Both the position numbers and the translations under genes were made by a program. Below are positions 22,706 through 33,195 of a stretch of DNA of 64,000 bases, piece by piece (the first letter of the stretch is position 1; every line of letters starts with the position of its first letter). A model generated the notes under the pieces. The model searched no databases. It was not told where the DNA came from and saw only the letters and a list, made by a program, of their open reading frames with translations. Source of the DNA: Macrotrachela quadricornifera (lineage: Eukaryota > Rotifera > Eurotatoria > Philodinida > Philodinidae); contig JAJEKB010020262.1 of the NCBI GenBank assembly GCA_022393335.1, positions 9,745 to 73,744 on the forward strand, read 5' to 3'.

Positions 22706-23185
22706 TTTTCTATACTCTTATCAGCTCTGTTATGCGACATTTGTTTCATTTTAGATGCGTTTGAAACTTCACTGAGTGCGAACACGCGTGTAATCTAGTA
22801 GAGTCAAGCCAGACAATAAACAAATTTTCAATCGTACGCGATCTAATCGAGTTACTGGTGTGACGAGCGTCGACATACTGTAGTTAATACGATAAAGATA
22901 GAGAAATCTTTTGCTTTGTGGAGACTTTTAGCGAAAAGAAGCGACTTTCTCTTTTTTTTTTCTCTATGTGATTCTGTCACTCTCGTGTTGTTAACTTCTG
23001 CTATCTGTGTGATGGTGACGGTGGAAGAAATAAAATTCTCTTGCGCATCACAACGTTGCTGCTTTTATCACAATGTAAAAAAAATTTGCTCGTGTTTTTT
23101 CTTTTCTTGTTTATTTGGTACAAGATAACAGCAGATTTTTCCTTAGTATAGTTGATCTCTTTGGTGTTTGTGATTACTACAGTTT

Positions 23186-24006
23186 GTGTATTGGACCAAA
23201 CCCATGGGAGTAACTACAATGAATCCAAGCTTAATACATCTCTTGCTCTTGATTGTTGCCATATCATTCAGAGGGCCCGTTGCTGCTTTCTTGCTGGGGT
23301 TCGTCAACATAGCAATCGGTGAACTGATCATACATAAATACATATTTCATGGACACTGGAAAGTATCAAAGGAGACCTCATACCGGATGTCACCACTCGA
23401 AATCCATTCATCCTGCTTCACAATCAAATCATGAAGTTTTTCAACTACATATTCCATCCCTTCTATGTTCAACATTGGTTAGCTCATCACAAACATGTTA
23501 TCATCGACACGAAGCATATTGGTGAGCATGGAGAATGTTCCGAGGATCTCCGACTTAAAACACTACAACAGTATCCTAACAACACAGCGTCCTTACTAAA
23601 TTCTTCCATGGGCATGGACGGAAATATGTATGGACTCATTTTTCAATATGCACTGCTTGTCTTCACCCCTCTGCCATATTGTGGACTTGTATTCTGGCAT
23701 GACAAACCATGGTCTCTCCTTACTTATCTACTTCCTTCATTACTATTACCCCTTTCCACTATTTATCATAAGTATCTGCATATGTCTGATGTTTCTCGAC
23801 GAAAAAAAATTCCTTGGTACTTTCGGTGGTTATTGTCAGATGCCGGAGATCAATTCGTCAAAAAGCATTTCATGCATCATCACACGAATAATGATCGTAA
23901 TTGGAACTTTATTGTTTATGCAGATACGATTACCAATCTGTTCGACGGTACAAACTTGGAGCCAGATGAGAGAACAATAAGATATATGAAAAAATTGGGA
24001 TTATAA
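23186..24006 (+). CDS. Fatty acid hydroxylase / sterol desaturase superfamily membrane enzyme
   Basis: Di-iron membrane oxygenases of this superfamily use clustered histidines to bind iron and act in the ER membrane. The motifs are present: HKYIFHGHW, HWLAHHKH, HKYLH and KKHFMHHHTNNDRNWN. Hydrophobic segments are LIHLLLLIVAIS, AAFLLGFVNIAIGELI and YALLVFTPLPYCGLVFW. Residues before HKYIFH and from FFNYIFH on lie in different frames. A 74-nt GT..AG intron (23363-23436) restores one frame in phase and gives 248 residues, joining HGHWK to FFNYIFH. The alternative is a one-base frameshift, since the second frame is also open through this stretch. The distance between His clusters fits the spliced form better. 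Substrate unknown. Confidence 0.7.
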
Positions 24007-24131
24007 ATGGAATAAATCTTAATGCGATTTTTTCTTTTTTTCTTTTTGATCTTCTTATTCCAATTCAGATTCAAGAAAGGTCAGATCGACTATTCTCTCC
24101 AGTTGTAAAAAGCTCTGAGGGTGAGTCCAAG

Positions 24132-24181
24132 CAAACCAAGACGCGTTTCGACCTTGCTTAAGGGTCTCTTCAGTTGGTTTT
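24132..24181 (-). ncRNA. Hammerhead ribozyme, minimal type, apparently intact
   Basis: Minus strand, in order: stem I arm AAACCAA, CTGAAGA (fits the CUGANGA core), stem II GACC / loop CTTAAGCAA / GGTC, GAAAC, a two-base loop, GTC (cleavage site), then TTGGTTT, which pairs with the first arm. All invariant core bases are present. PLE-borne hammerheads with a very short stem III are established. A CTCACCCTCA repeat follows. The ORF at 24232-24495 lies just upstream on the same strand. Confidence 0.85.
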
Positions 24182-24231
24182 GACTTCACAATCACCCGAA
24201 TGATTTCATCTTATTGTGGTTCTAAAGTTAT

Positions 24232-24495
24232 TTATCGCGTCCTCGATTCTGGTTTTTGTAGAATAATGAAAAAGAATTTTGGCTTGTTTTGGTTTTTTCG
24301 TCGTTCGACGTTAATATCTTTTGGTATCCTAGCGTTTAATTGATATTGGAATTTGTTTCTTTGGGATATGTATTTAATCTCAACTTTTTCGGCGATTAGT
24401 ATTGAACTTGCTTCTGGTTGTGATTTTTTTGCTTGTGTGTTGAATGAGTTTATGATCTCTTGTCGAATATTTATCGAGAGCGGAATCTGAAGCAA
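24232..24495 (-). CDS. Small hammerhead-linked ORF (PLE-associated, unknown function)
   Basis: An 87-residue frame (the open part extends upstream to CIIQKLLQIPLS). Its block LLQIPLSINIRQEIINSFN resembles LNVPTHVRDRLVSNINQYS in the ORF at 41645, and KVEIKYISQRNKFQYQLN resembles PVTMYINVNNHVQFQSS there and PIDIKINNNIMFN at 36557. All three are followed on the same strand by a hammerhead motif. The similarity is read by eye and is modest. No known domain. I infer a short accessory ORF of a PLE family. Confidence 0.45.
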   Translation of the reverse strand: MLQIPLSINIRQEIINSFNTQAKKSQPEASSILIAEKVEIKYISQRNKFQYQLNARIPKDINVERRKNQNKPKFFFIILQKPESRTR

Positions 24496-24932
24496 TTTCT
24501 GGATGATGCACTAGAGGTATCTATGATTGAGTTTTTTTTGGATGTTAAGTGCTTTGGTAGTGAGATGCTTTCTAATTAGTCAATTGTTGTTTTTATTCTT
24601 CCCATGTAAAAATTTTTATCACGAAAATCAATATTTTTTTGATTTTAATCGATTTTAACTGGGTGGAACCGATGAAAATCCAGTATTTCTGATTTTTCTC
24701 CGATTAAATTGAAGATTTTAGTCGACTTTTTCGCACAATCGATGGGTTTCGATTATGTATTAATGAATCAAAATCGGTCTCCAGAAAGAATCACTTTTTA
24801 TCAGATTTTTTTGATTATTTCCTAGTTTGAAATCAACTGTCAACGATTATAATCAGCATGAATCGATTGCATTTGTTAATCGATTAAAATAAACAAACAA
24901 AAAATCACTTTAAATTAGGGTGGGTGATTCAA

Positions 24933-24983
24933 AGCAAACCAAGACGCGTTTCCACCTTGCTTAAGGGTCTCTTCGGACGGCTT
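24933..24983 (-). ncRNA. Hammerhead ribozyme remnant
   Basis: Minus strand: CCGAAGA in place of CUGANGA (U4 lost), stem II GACC / CTTAAGCAA / GGTG with the closing pair lost, then GGAAACGCGTC and TTGGTTTGC. Stem I no longer pairs. Very similar in sequence to the intact copy at 24132 but probably inactive. Flanked by the same CACCC repeat. Confidence 0.6.
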
Positions 24984-25157
24984 TTTTCAAACGTCATAAT
25001 CGAAGTGTATTTACATAACATGGAGTGCATGCTTCGCATGTAATAACTTCAGATTTATCTATATCTTTGATCAATTGGAGAAAGTCTTATTGGCGAAGAG
25101 CGGAATTCCCCCGCCGTCGATCCTCTCTTAGCTTACGAGGGAAGGTCCCTATGTATC

Positions 25158-25202
25158 TTGAGAGTGAGGGTGAGAGTGATCACCCTCACCCTAACCCTCA
25201 CT
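25158..25202. repeat. G-rich (GGGTGA)n / (TCACCC)n telomere-like inverted patch
   Basis: GAGTGAGGGTGAGAGTGA is followed directly by TCACCCTCACCCTAACCCTC, making a small palindrome of hexamer-like repeats. Similar CTCACCC runs follow most hammerhead motifs in this window. That this is the telomeric repeat of this species is inference. Confidence 0.5.
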
Positions 25203-25801
25203 CCAAATTTCTATAGCGCTGAAACTTGATTTTTAAAACTTTTGTTTGCTCAGGTATCTGAGCATTTAGGTGACTAAATTGCAACCCGCATAGAAGTAGT
25301 TAATTTTATTACATTCACCCCCAAGATTTGATTTCGTATATGTAGATATTTTTGTGGTAGTTATTTGTTTTTATTCACTCTATCCAGCTCATCTTTAATA
25401 AATATTGAACGTGGTTTTGATATTGATTTGGATAGCATTGTTACCAAATTTATATCGAAAAAGAAAGAGAAAAAATATATTTTGAAAACAAATTGGTTAT
25501 ATATTTGTTAAAGAAATCATTTCATTTTAACAACAGAAGACACATGCATACATACATACGAAAACAAGAGAGAGAAAGAGAAAAGACAGAACACATACGT
25601 TCTTGTAGTTATATATAAAAAACTGGATATGAATGGAAACAAAAAGAAAAAAAGATCATAATCTAAGAAAAGAGAACAGTACAATAGTGTTAATAACATT
25701 GATCGTAACAATAAAAATTTTGAAAATTGAAAACTTATTTATCATTATCAGTTTAAAAAATTGGTTGCCTCTTCTAGCCTATTGACCTTGTGTCGCTCAT
25801 G

Positions 25802-26175
25802 TTAGTCCAAAATTAACTTTTTACTAATTACTCTTAATAGAACTCCTGAGATATTTACACTCTTAATTGTATAAATCAATCTGAAATTGGGAATCTCGTC
25901 ATCAACAATATGAGTTGTATCAGAAGATCTTTTTTTTGATCCCGATGTGTATTCAATTCTTTCGGCATTGCCTTCGGGATTTTCAGACTTATAAATTCTG
26001 CATACAATTGAATTACCTGCTTTTATTTGACTCACTCACACGATAAATAACAGAGCCTTCCACTCCATAAAATCCTACTTTTTTCACACACTGAAAATTC
26101 ATTTTTATTTTCTCTTCTTATACTGTCAAAGTAATTTTTGTCAGTAGTTCCACAATCAAAATATTGATCTCCCAT
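25802..26175 (-). CDS. Unknown small protein, probably two exons
   Basis: An ATG at 26175 opens MGDQYFDCGTTDKNYFDSIR. A second frame (SQIKAGNSIVCRIYKSENPE ... VNISGVLLRVISKKLILD) ends at 25802. A 44-nt GTAGGA..GTGAG intron after ..FSVCEK joins the two frames in phase (EKMSQIKAG) and would give about 110 residues. A frameshift is the other possibility. No domain recognised. It sits about 200 bp beyond the stop codon of the large propeller-kinase gene, in the same direction. Confidence 0.35.
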
Positions 26176-26376
26176 TTTTCGTGAAGTTATAAATCAAAGT
26201 ACCAACTTGTTCAAGAACATAAAACTGTGGAAACGTAACTTGCAATACGGTGTGCACAATCGGCTTTACACCAATGAGGGGTGAGGTGAGGGTGGCTGAG
26301 GGTACGAAGGTAACAGAGTAGAGTAGGCCAAGGATATGAAAAAGTCTTATCCTTCAGGACACTGCTTTACAGCATT

Positions 26377-28767
26377 TCATTGTTCATCAGAAAAAAAACA
26401 TTTAAAATCAATTCCAAATTCAGAATCAAAAACAGATATTCGTATTCTTCGACCGTCAAAAAATCCAGTACCAAATACTTTTGTTTCATCACTATCTTGA
26501 TTTATCCTAATGCCTACTCCTATTTTAATATCAAATACAGATACTTTTCCTTCTAATAACGCAGTATAAAGCTCAAAACCGTTATAAGATCCAATTTTCG
26601 AGTCTATTTGTGCCTTCAGAATTTCAAAGTCAACTGTCGCAATATTACTTCGAGTATCTGAGATTGTTTTAAATAGCACTACTTTAGCTTCAGCGTTTAC
26701 TGTAGTAAAAATATCTTCTTCAATTAAAATATCTGCAGACACATACAAAAGTATATAATTTTTGTCTTCAACTGCTTTCCACTCTGCTCGAGGATTCTTT
26801 CGTAGGAAATCATAAACTACTTCAAAGACCTTTTTAAAATCAATTTTATTCCTTAAAGATTTGGGCAATTTTGAGTCTTCTACTATGCCTTTATGCTTAA
26901 TGTTTAGTTGGTTTTTCTTACGGATTGACACTTCGATGTTCCTATTTACATAATGATCATCAAATGAATCCAAATGATCAGTTGAATCAATCTCATTTAA
27001 AATATCATTTCTTTTATGGATATCAAAATGAACTCCTTTTGCTATGAAATTAATCAAAGATTCATGAAACGCAAATTTTTTTAACCTTTTTAATTCGTGA
27101 CTTGGATCGCTGTCAATGTTTTTATAGGAGGAATATGGAGTTAACAACAATATTTGGATTGCAATTCTTGAAAATTGATAAGCATTTACACCTATTGGGT
27201 CATATGGATTACCGAATTTCGATTCAGGTGGTTTAAGACATTGCCAACCAGTTAAACTTGATTGTGTTCGTGTATTAGAATTAAAGAAAAAACTGTTGCC
27301 AAAATCTAATATCATAACAGTAACATCATTTTTACTATTTTTGTTGTTTTGATTCACCATAATATTATCTAATGAGAAGTCACCGTGACAAATACCTAAT
27401 TTTTGGATTTGACTCATATAATTTCCAATAAGTTTGATTAGCTTAAATCTAGCTGATGCACTTTTATGAAATATATTTTCCTTGTCTTGTAAAATTTCAT
27501 CTAATTTTTTGCCTTCAACATAAAGTAATGTAAATCCAGCTAAATTTCCATTTTCAAATATTTGAGCTTGACATAAATTTGGCCAAATTGGAGCCAATTT
27601 ATTCAATATAGTTATTTCTGATCTTATTGCTGGTGGATAAGGGTTTTTTAATTTTTTTACGACAAATTTATCAGAATCCTTTTGTATTAAATATACTTTG
27701 CCATGATGCCCTTCGCCGATAGCTGTTGCAAAATTTCTTAGATTTTCCCAATGAAGTATAGGATTCGATAAGTCAGTTTGATACGTACTCCAATCATTAT
27801 TAGTTTCTTCTCCAATAAATAAATGCTTTAATTGCTCATTTTGTCCTAAATAATAAACGTCAATAGCTTTTTGATAAGGGCGAACAGCTACAATTCCTGA
27901 AATAGCATCAGATAATGAAATAATTTCATCTGAATTCCAATTAAAATTAGTGTGTACACCATAATAATTATGATGAATACAGTTATCATTTGCAATAAAA
28001 TAAACATCAACATAGTTTTTATATTGAACCACTGAAAACTCTTTATTTCGGGCAGTTGTTGAGATTGAAATAGGTCCTCTATTTTGATAAGACCAGCCTG
28101 TGAACTCACTACAAATTGCATGATACACATGTCCAGTTTCATTGCAATAGAAAAGATTTATACAATTATCAGTTCGAGTAGCAGATAAATTTCCATTTGG
28201 AATATTAGTGTCTTCCAAAATTCGTTCATTTGCATATACCCAACCAGTGTTATCTCCTGCGTATAGATGTATAATATGACCAGATTCCAAAAAATACAAA
28301 TCAATTGCTTCGCGTTTTGTTGGTAGAGCAAATAAGCTTGTATGATTAGATGAGCGATATATTTCTTCTCTTTCATATTGCCAATTTGTACTTGGAGATG
28401 CATGCAAATGTAAGAGAACACCATCATTGTCAAAGCAATACACATCAATATCATTTTCCCATCTTACAGCAACTGGAGGTTCCGATATCCCTTCAATTAA
28501 AACTTCAATATTATATTTCCAATTTGTGTCCTCTCCACTCGATAAATGTACTAAACTTCTGCTGTTAGTTAGAACATATATATCAATATTGTCTTTATAT
28601 CGAATAACTGCAGGCTTTCCATAAGCAGAATTCCATAGAATTTCATTTTGATAAACCCATCCGGTAAAATTATCTGCCCAATAATGTTTTAAATTTCCAT
28701 CTTTTTGTGTAACATAAACATCTATGAAGTCATCTAAGCGTACAGCTGAAATTTGACTATTTTGCAT
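26377..28767 (-). CDS. Seven-repeat beta-propeller / protein kinase-like / C-terminal domain fusion
   Basis: A single open frame of 796 residues. Residues ~1-330 hold seven repeats of about 47 residues with the pattern (I/V)D(V/I)Y..... G.L.H......T.W.Y, for example DFIDVYVTQKDGNLKHYWAD and EAIDLYFLESGHIIHLYAGD. They resemble the DUF346/PLL-lectin type of bladed propeller. Residues ~340-600 are kinase-like: glycine loop IGEGHHGKVYLI, ATP lysine in FVVKKL, catalytic loop CHGDFSLDNIMV (HGD instead of HRD), metal motif LDFG, and PPES in place of APE. From ~640 a separate domain ends VFGTGFFDGRRIRISVFDSE, like a 'LGTGF' domain seen in other animal and fungal proteins. No signal peptide or membrane segment. 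All key catalytic residues are kept, so an active kinase is plausible. The propeller may bind sugars. Confidence 0.8.
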   Translation of the reverse strand: MQNSQISAVRLDDFIDVYVTQKDGNLKHYWADNFTGWVYQNEILWNSAYGKPAVIRYKDNIDIYVLTNSRSLVHLSSGEDTNWKYNIEVLIEGISEPPVAVRWENDIDVYCFDNDGVLLHLHASPSTNWQYEREEIYRSSNHTSLFALPTKREAIDLYFLESGHIIHLYAGDNTGWVYANERILEDTNIPNGNLSATRTDNCINLFYCNETGHVYHAICSEFTGWSYQNRGPISISTTARNKEFSVVQYKNYVDVYFIANDNCIHHNYYGVHTNFNWNSDEIISLSDAISGIVAVRPYQKAIDVYYLGQNEQLKHLFIGEETNNDWSTYQTDLSNPILHWENLRNFATAIGEGHHGKVYLIQKDSDKFVVKKLKNPYPPAIRSEITILNKLAPIWPNLCQAQIFENGNLAGFTLLYVEGKKLDEILQDKENIFHKSASARFKLIKLIGNYMSQIQKLGICHGDFSLDNIMVNQNNKNSKNDVTVMILDFGNSFFFNSNTRTQSSLTGWQCLKPPESKFGNPYDPIGVNAYQFSRIAIQILLLTPYSSYKNIDSDPSHELKRLKKFAFHESLINFIAKGVHFDIHKRNDILNEIDSTDHLDSFDDHYVNRNIEVSIRKKNQLNIKHKGIVEDSKLPKSLRNKIDFKKVFEVVYDFLRKNPRAEWKAVEDKNYILLYVSADILIEEDIFTTVNAEAKVVLFKTISDTRSNIATVDFEILKAQIDSKIGSYNGFELYTALLEGKVSVFDIKIGVGIRINQDSDETKVFGTGFFDGRRIRISVFDSEFGIDFKCFFSDEQ

Positions 28768-28927
28768 TCGTGAATTATATATTTTATCTGGAAAAAGATA
28801 TTTTTAAAACAATTTATTATCTTTCGTTTTTTGCACATAGCTCCAACACGTCCCTTTCAATTTCAAAATGATATGATACAAAAATGTCGAAGCTAAAATT
28901 AATTTTGATTAAATTTTTTTATCATTT

Positions 28928-30588
28928 TCCCTAGACTGACAGGCTCGAGTCTAGAAACTTAAATTCACTTGTGTCCGTGTCGATAACGCGGTCAAAATGA
29001 CCATCCTGTAGCTATAAGCCAAAGAAACATGCAGAAGACTATAAAGATCATCTAATCACTATGATTTGTATTAACCACCCAATACTAGTTAAAAGTAAAT
29101 ATGATCGTTAAATTATTTAGTACGATTGAATTATTGTTTAATGTTATATCAACGAACAGGTGCTTTATCAATAAATTAGATTTTTCTAAGTGAGTGTAAA
29201 CATAGAACTTTTTTCGAATAGAAATAGCGCTTAAATAAAATGATTATCGAAATTCGTATTGGGTTTACAATATTGGTGTAATTTGTGATTAAATATGAAA
29301 ACATTATTTGAAAGAGGAGCAGTCGAATGGTGATATACACATAGAAAGAAATGATTATAATAATGCAGTTTGAACTCATGATAAAGAATTATAGAATATG
29401 ACTATTATTTATCATAATATTATGTTCAAACTCATTCATCAAATTCTGATTTAATAATAATGCACTTGCTCGTTGACACGATATTGAGAAATAAAGTAAT
29501 GAGGTGTCCTTCATATTCGTCCCATTCTATATTAGACTCACATTGGCTTACCAATCAAGATATTTAAAATTAATCACAATAATAATTTATCTTATATTTG
29601 TCGTCACCTAACGACACAAGAAGGAAAAGGAAAACAAGTAGAGATAGCGAAAGGGAAGCTTACTTAATGCTATTATTTTATAAGAACCGATGTGTGCACT
29701 TGGAACGCGACGAATACTTGTATTATCAAGTGGTAAAATTAGTGTGCTTGAACAACTTCTGTTTCGACACCGCCGTTCCACATGAGTTTTATTCACTCGT
29801 TTGACAGTGTATTGATGGTCGAAATAAGTTAAAACCTGTTGATTTCGTTCACTATTTGTAAATCACAATACGGTAAGATAGAAAATAAATAATCAAGATA
29901 TAAATAAAGATTATGGGACAGTTGGTTTCTAAAGTTAAACATGGACACTTATATAACGAAAGAGGGAAAGAATGTAATCACTTCGATGATTGTTTTCACT
30001 TGCGTAATTACACGTACTTGAAAAACAAGATGATGTAATAATCTTTCTTCCCATTGAGAAATAACAGTTTAAATAAAGTTTTGACAAATATGGAAGGAAA
30101 AAGAAAGAAAGAAATATATCAAAACGAAAACAGAAAGACAAATACCATATTATACATGAGAGAAGAAGAAGAAACGAACAGTAATTATATTTTATAAGAA
30201 AATGTTACTCTTTTTCTTATCTTTAATAGAATTTTTCTTAATCAATGAGCTAATCAGGGTCCGATATAGAATGGCACGAATTCATAAGGAACGAATAATG
30301 GGATGAATATAGGGTAGCCCAATAATGACAATAGAATAATTAAACAATGGTCCTCATTTTTAATCAATATTGCTCGATTAACTTAAATCATAGTGGCTAG
30401 ATAATCTTTATAATCTTCTTCACACTTGTTTCAATCATAGTTATCAGATGATCAGTAGAGCCAAGTTATTCTGTTACACACTGCTAACAATAGTGGGTCC
30501 CCATTCACATTTCTGTAAATAATTATATACGAGTCGATATTCTCTCAGTCTAGGACAAATGAATCGAGTGTCGATGTAAGTTACTTGT
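28928..30588 (+). mobile_element. Helentron-like rolling-circle element, copy D
   Basis: The 5' end is TCCCTAGACTGACAGGCTCG. The 3' end is CAGTCTAGGACAAATGAATC with hairpin ATCGA-GTG-TCGAT and then GTAAGTTACTTGT. The interior aligns with copies B and C and lacks their extra blocks at 4100-4735 and 6930-8095. It carries its own insert (about 29500-30325). No genes. Confidence 0.65.
29500..30325. mobile_element. Insert with subterminal inverted repeats inside copy D
   Basis: The left side, CCTTCATATTCGTCCCATTC.. TATATTAGAC, matches the reverse complement of the right side (GTCCGATATAGAATGGCACG.. near 30258-30295) at roughly 80% over 30 bp. Copies B and C lack the block. Frames inside (29598-29804, 29935-30141) show nothing recognisable. 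Confidence 0.4.
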
Positions 30589-30807
30589 AATGATAATATT
30601 AACAAAACCAGCCTCTTTTATACAATAATCTATGAGGCAGAAGGTGAAAGTACACGAAGATTGTTTCATATAACGTTATTATGATTCATGAAAAAAGGTC
30701 AAAAAGTAAATAAAAAAATAAGAGAAGAGGAATGGAAGAAATACGAATCACCTGTGACACACACCGAGTCACTTTTTCATTCTGTTGTTATATGACATTC
30801 CCAGGAC

Positions 30808-31115
30808 ATTCAATCCGACCTATAGATCCGATCGTTTTCGATCGGATCCGCGTCGGATTCCATCGGAATCCGATATCTTTCATGAAAAACCGACCGAATC
30901 CAACATGGTTTTTGTCGGATTCCCATCAGCCGGATTCCGGCCCGGATTTCGTCGGAATGTAACGGAAACATAATGAAATCCGGTCGGATCTGGTCGGATT
31001 TCATCTTGTTTCCGGCGCATCCCGACAAAATCCGGGTCGGAATCCGGCTGATGGGAATCCGACAAAAACCATATGGGTTCTGACAGAAATTATATAGATC
31101 CGACAGGATCCGATT
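30808..31115. repeat. TCCGAT-rich imperfect palindrome
   Basis: Many TCGGAT / ATCCGA words. An arm at 30895-30957 (GGTTTTTGTCGGATTCCCAT, CAGCCGGATTCCGG..) is mirrored at 31010-31075 (CCGGAATCCGGCTGATGG-type sequence then GAATCCGACAAAAACC). It may be a small fold-back element. GC is higher than in the surroundings. Frames here are palindrome artefacts. Confidence 0.6.
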
Positions 31116-31212
31116 TCCTGTGTTCGCCTTGGGTTATCTATACGAAAGAAAACTCTTTTTCTTTCACATATATAACATACAGAACCAAAAAAAAAAGGGG
31201 GGGGGGGGGGGG

Positions 31213-32950
31213 TACTGCCATGTTTTCAAATAGGCTTAATAATGAATTTTATACCAAATGAAAGCCCGTAAAAATGGAGTTTATTGGTACTAAACAATAA
31301 GAATTATCGACACTTTCGTATGCTGAAACGATTGAAACTTCGAAAATTCTACGAATGATAAATATGAGACAAAATTCGAATTAAATCTGATACAAATTTC
31401 TGTGTTTTTTATTGTTGAATGAAAACAATCAGTAATCAGTGTGACGACCGTTAGCTTCTTTTATTGCACGTAGTCGAGACGTGTACGAACACAGAAGAGT
31501 TTCAAATAAATCTGTGTTGGTTTCCATGTTTTTCAATACATCTGAGATGTGCATTTTGAGTGTTTTTTCAAGATAACGAGAATGCCGAGGTTCTGACAAC
31601 ATTTCTTTCTCAACTTCATCCTTGATTATTGTTCCAGTATGTTCTGCTACATTGAGATGAAGTGAATTTCCAGGGCAAATATCATTATTTTGAAGCAAAT
31701 GTAGCGTCGGATATGCTCGCATACATGGTGCTTTGTCATGGACAACTCTAACTTCATCGGGATCGATCACATTTTCTTTATTTTTTTAAGAATGGAAAAA
31801 TGTGTTCAGTCAAAAATATATCACGAAAATATTGATCAGTCCACGATTCACCTTTATCTTTGATCACCCAATGTAACCTCGTAGCAGTAAACATCACCAA
31901 AATCCCAATACATGCTTGATTTCTAACCATTTCACGATAAAGTTCATCTTCTTTGATGTCCTCCACACTTTTTGCCCGAATTCGGTCGTTCTGATGATTT
32001 GGTCGACGAACAACCCAGAAAAAATATTCATCGGATGGTGCGAGATAAAGAAAACCCTCTTCAGTCCATTCTTTCAGCCAATCGCAAGGCCACAATCGAT
32101 CTGATATGTGAGTATCAGATTTAAGCGGTTTTGCAATAACATGAAATGGTTTCAATCCTTCTCTGTGACATATTTCTTTTGTTTTTCTGCAATTTCCTTC
32201 GCCACAACAGAACAACTTTTTCTTTATTGACCACTCGCCTTCAGAATGATGTCTTGACTTGCTTGTGATAATTTAAGCTTTCGACCCTCATTTGAATAAT
32301 CAGCAAAACATTGATCATAACACTTTTGGCACCAGTCGGTGACGAATTGAATCGAACGATGAACTTTTTCCGCAAGCCAATGTCGATTAATGAACGTTGC
32401 ACCAACATCTCGAGCTTCACGAAAAGCAATGCATTTGATTCTTTCGATAATTCTTTGCTCTTCAGTATCATAAGTATCAGCCATTCTAGAAGGATTAGAT
32501 TCAACTAATATACCGAACGGATAGATTTTTTTATGAAGGATACGTCTTAGAGAATGACCTTATATATAGCTTCATAAACGTCTCGAACTTTCTTTTTCTC
32601 TAACTTTTCAAGAAGGAAAATTAAAATATCGTTTTCTTCACCGTCATCAAAAGTGATAGACAACTGAACGCAAAAGGAAAACTGTACCTTCTGAGTCATG
32701 GTAAGGTCTTATGTTCACTAGAATAGCGCTCCTTTGAATGCTCCAGAAAAAGATGTATTTTTTACTTCGTCTTACAGTCTCTAAAGATGAATTATAATGA
32801 TTGTATTATGCAAAATTTTTCAATTTTCGCCAGTTTCAGCATACAAAAGTTTTGATAATCCTTATTGTTTAGTACCAATAAACCCCATTTTTCACGGGCT
32901 TTTATTTGGTACAAAATTTATTATTAAGTCTATTTGAAAATATGGCAGTA
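31213..32950 (-). mobile_element. IS630/Tc1-superfamily transposon with ~145-bp TIRs
   Basis: The ends TACTGCCATGTTTTCAAATA (left, 31213) and the reverse complement TACTGCCATATTTTCAAATA (right, ending 32950) begin with TA. They run inward as diverged inverted repeats to about 31360 and 32805 (shared TTTATTGGTACTAAACAATA). The flank on the left is an A9/G17 homopolymer run. The element carries a broken transposase on the minus strand. Confidence 0.85.
31429..32699 (-). pseudogene. IS630-like DDE transposase, broken into four frames
   Basis: A short N-terminal piece starts at the ATG at 32699 (MTQKVQFSFCVQLSITFDDG). It is followed by MADTYDTEEQRIIERIKCIA.. with a helix-turn-helix region (HWLAEKVHRSIQFVTDWCQK). 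A third piece has CDWLKEWTEEGFLYLAPSDE and WVVRRPNHQNDRIRAKS, and a fourth VIDPDEVRVVHDKAP with ICPGNSLHLNVAEH. Full-length relatives have a GN-D-(I)WPGNSPDLN block; here about eight residues are missing and PDLN reads LHLN, so the third catalytic Asp is lost. One shift lies in an A7 run near 31778. Another piece upstream of GLKPFHVIAKP is deleted. Inactive. Confidence 0.8.
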
Positions 32951-33195
32951 TCCCCTGTCAAAACATTTTTCCAACCCTGTATTCGTTTAAATTCTCTACA
33001 TACGGGATATTTTACAAGCTTCGAGAGGCGTGACTAAATTCGTTTATATAAACACAAAGAACGATGGCTAACCGTTATGATCAATAATTATTTCAAGAAG
33101 TATCATCGTTTCATTTAACCAATGAGCAAGTACTAACAAAAGATTTCACCGATGGCTCAGTTTTATGCCTTTTCTAGTATGCAGTTATCAATCAT
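32951..33195. other. Leader region of the PLE; no feature resolved
   Basis: AT-rich sequence between the IS630-like element and the first PLE start codon. It probably belongs to the PLE 5' part, but no promoter or hammerhead motif is visible here. Confidence 0.3.

Larger units (their letters stand above)
24496..25801. other. Mostly featureless AT-rich DNA with repeat scraps
   Basis: No gene seen. 24600-24900 is made of degenerate GATTTTAATCGATTTT-like words. A hammerhead remnant lies at 24933 and a G-rich telomere-like patch at 25160. Confidence 0.4.

Noticed and set aside
30732..31065. Overlapping frames of 61-76 residues on both strands
   Set aside because: They arise from the TCCGAT palindrome; both strands read nearly the same peptide.
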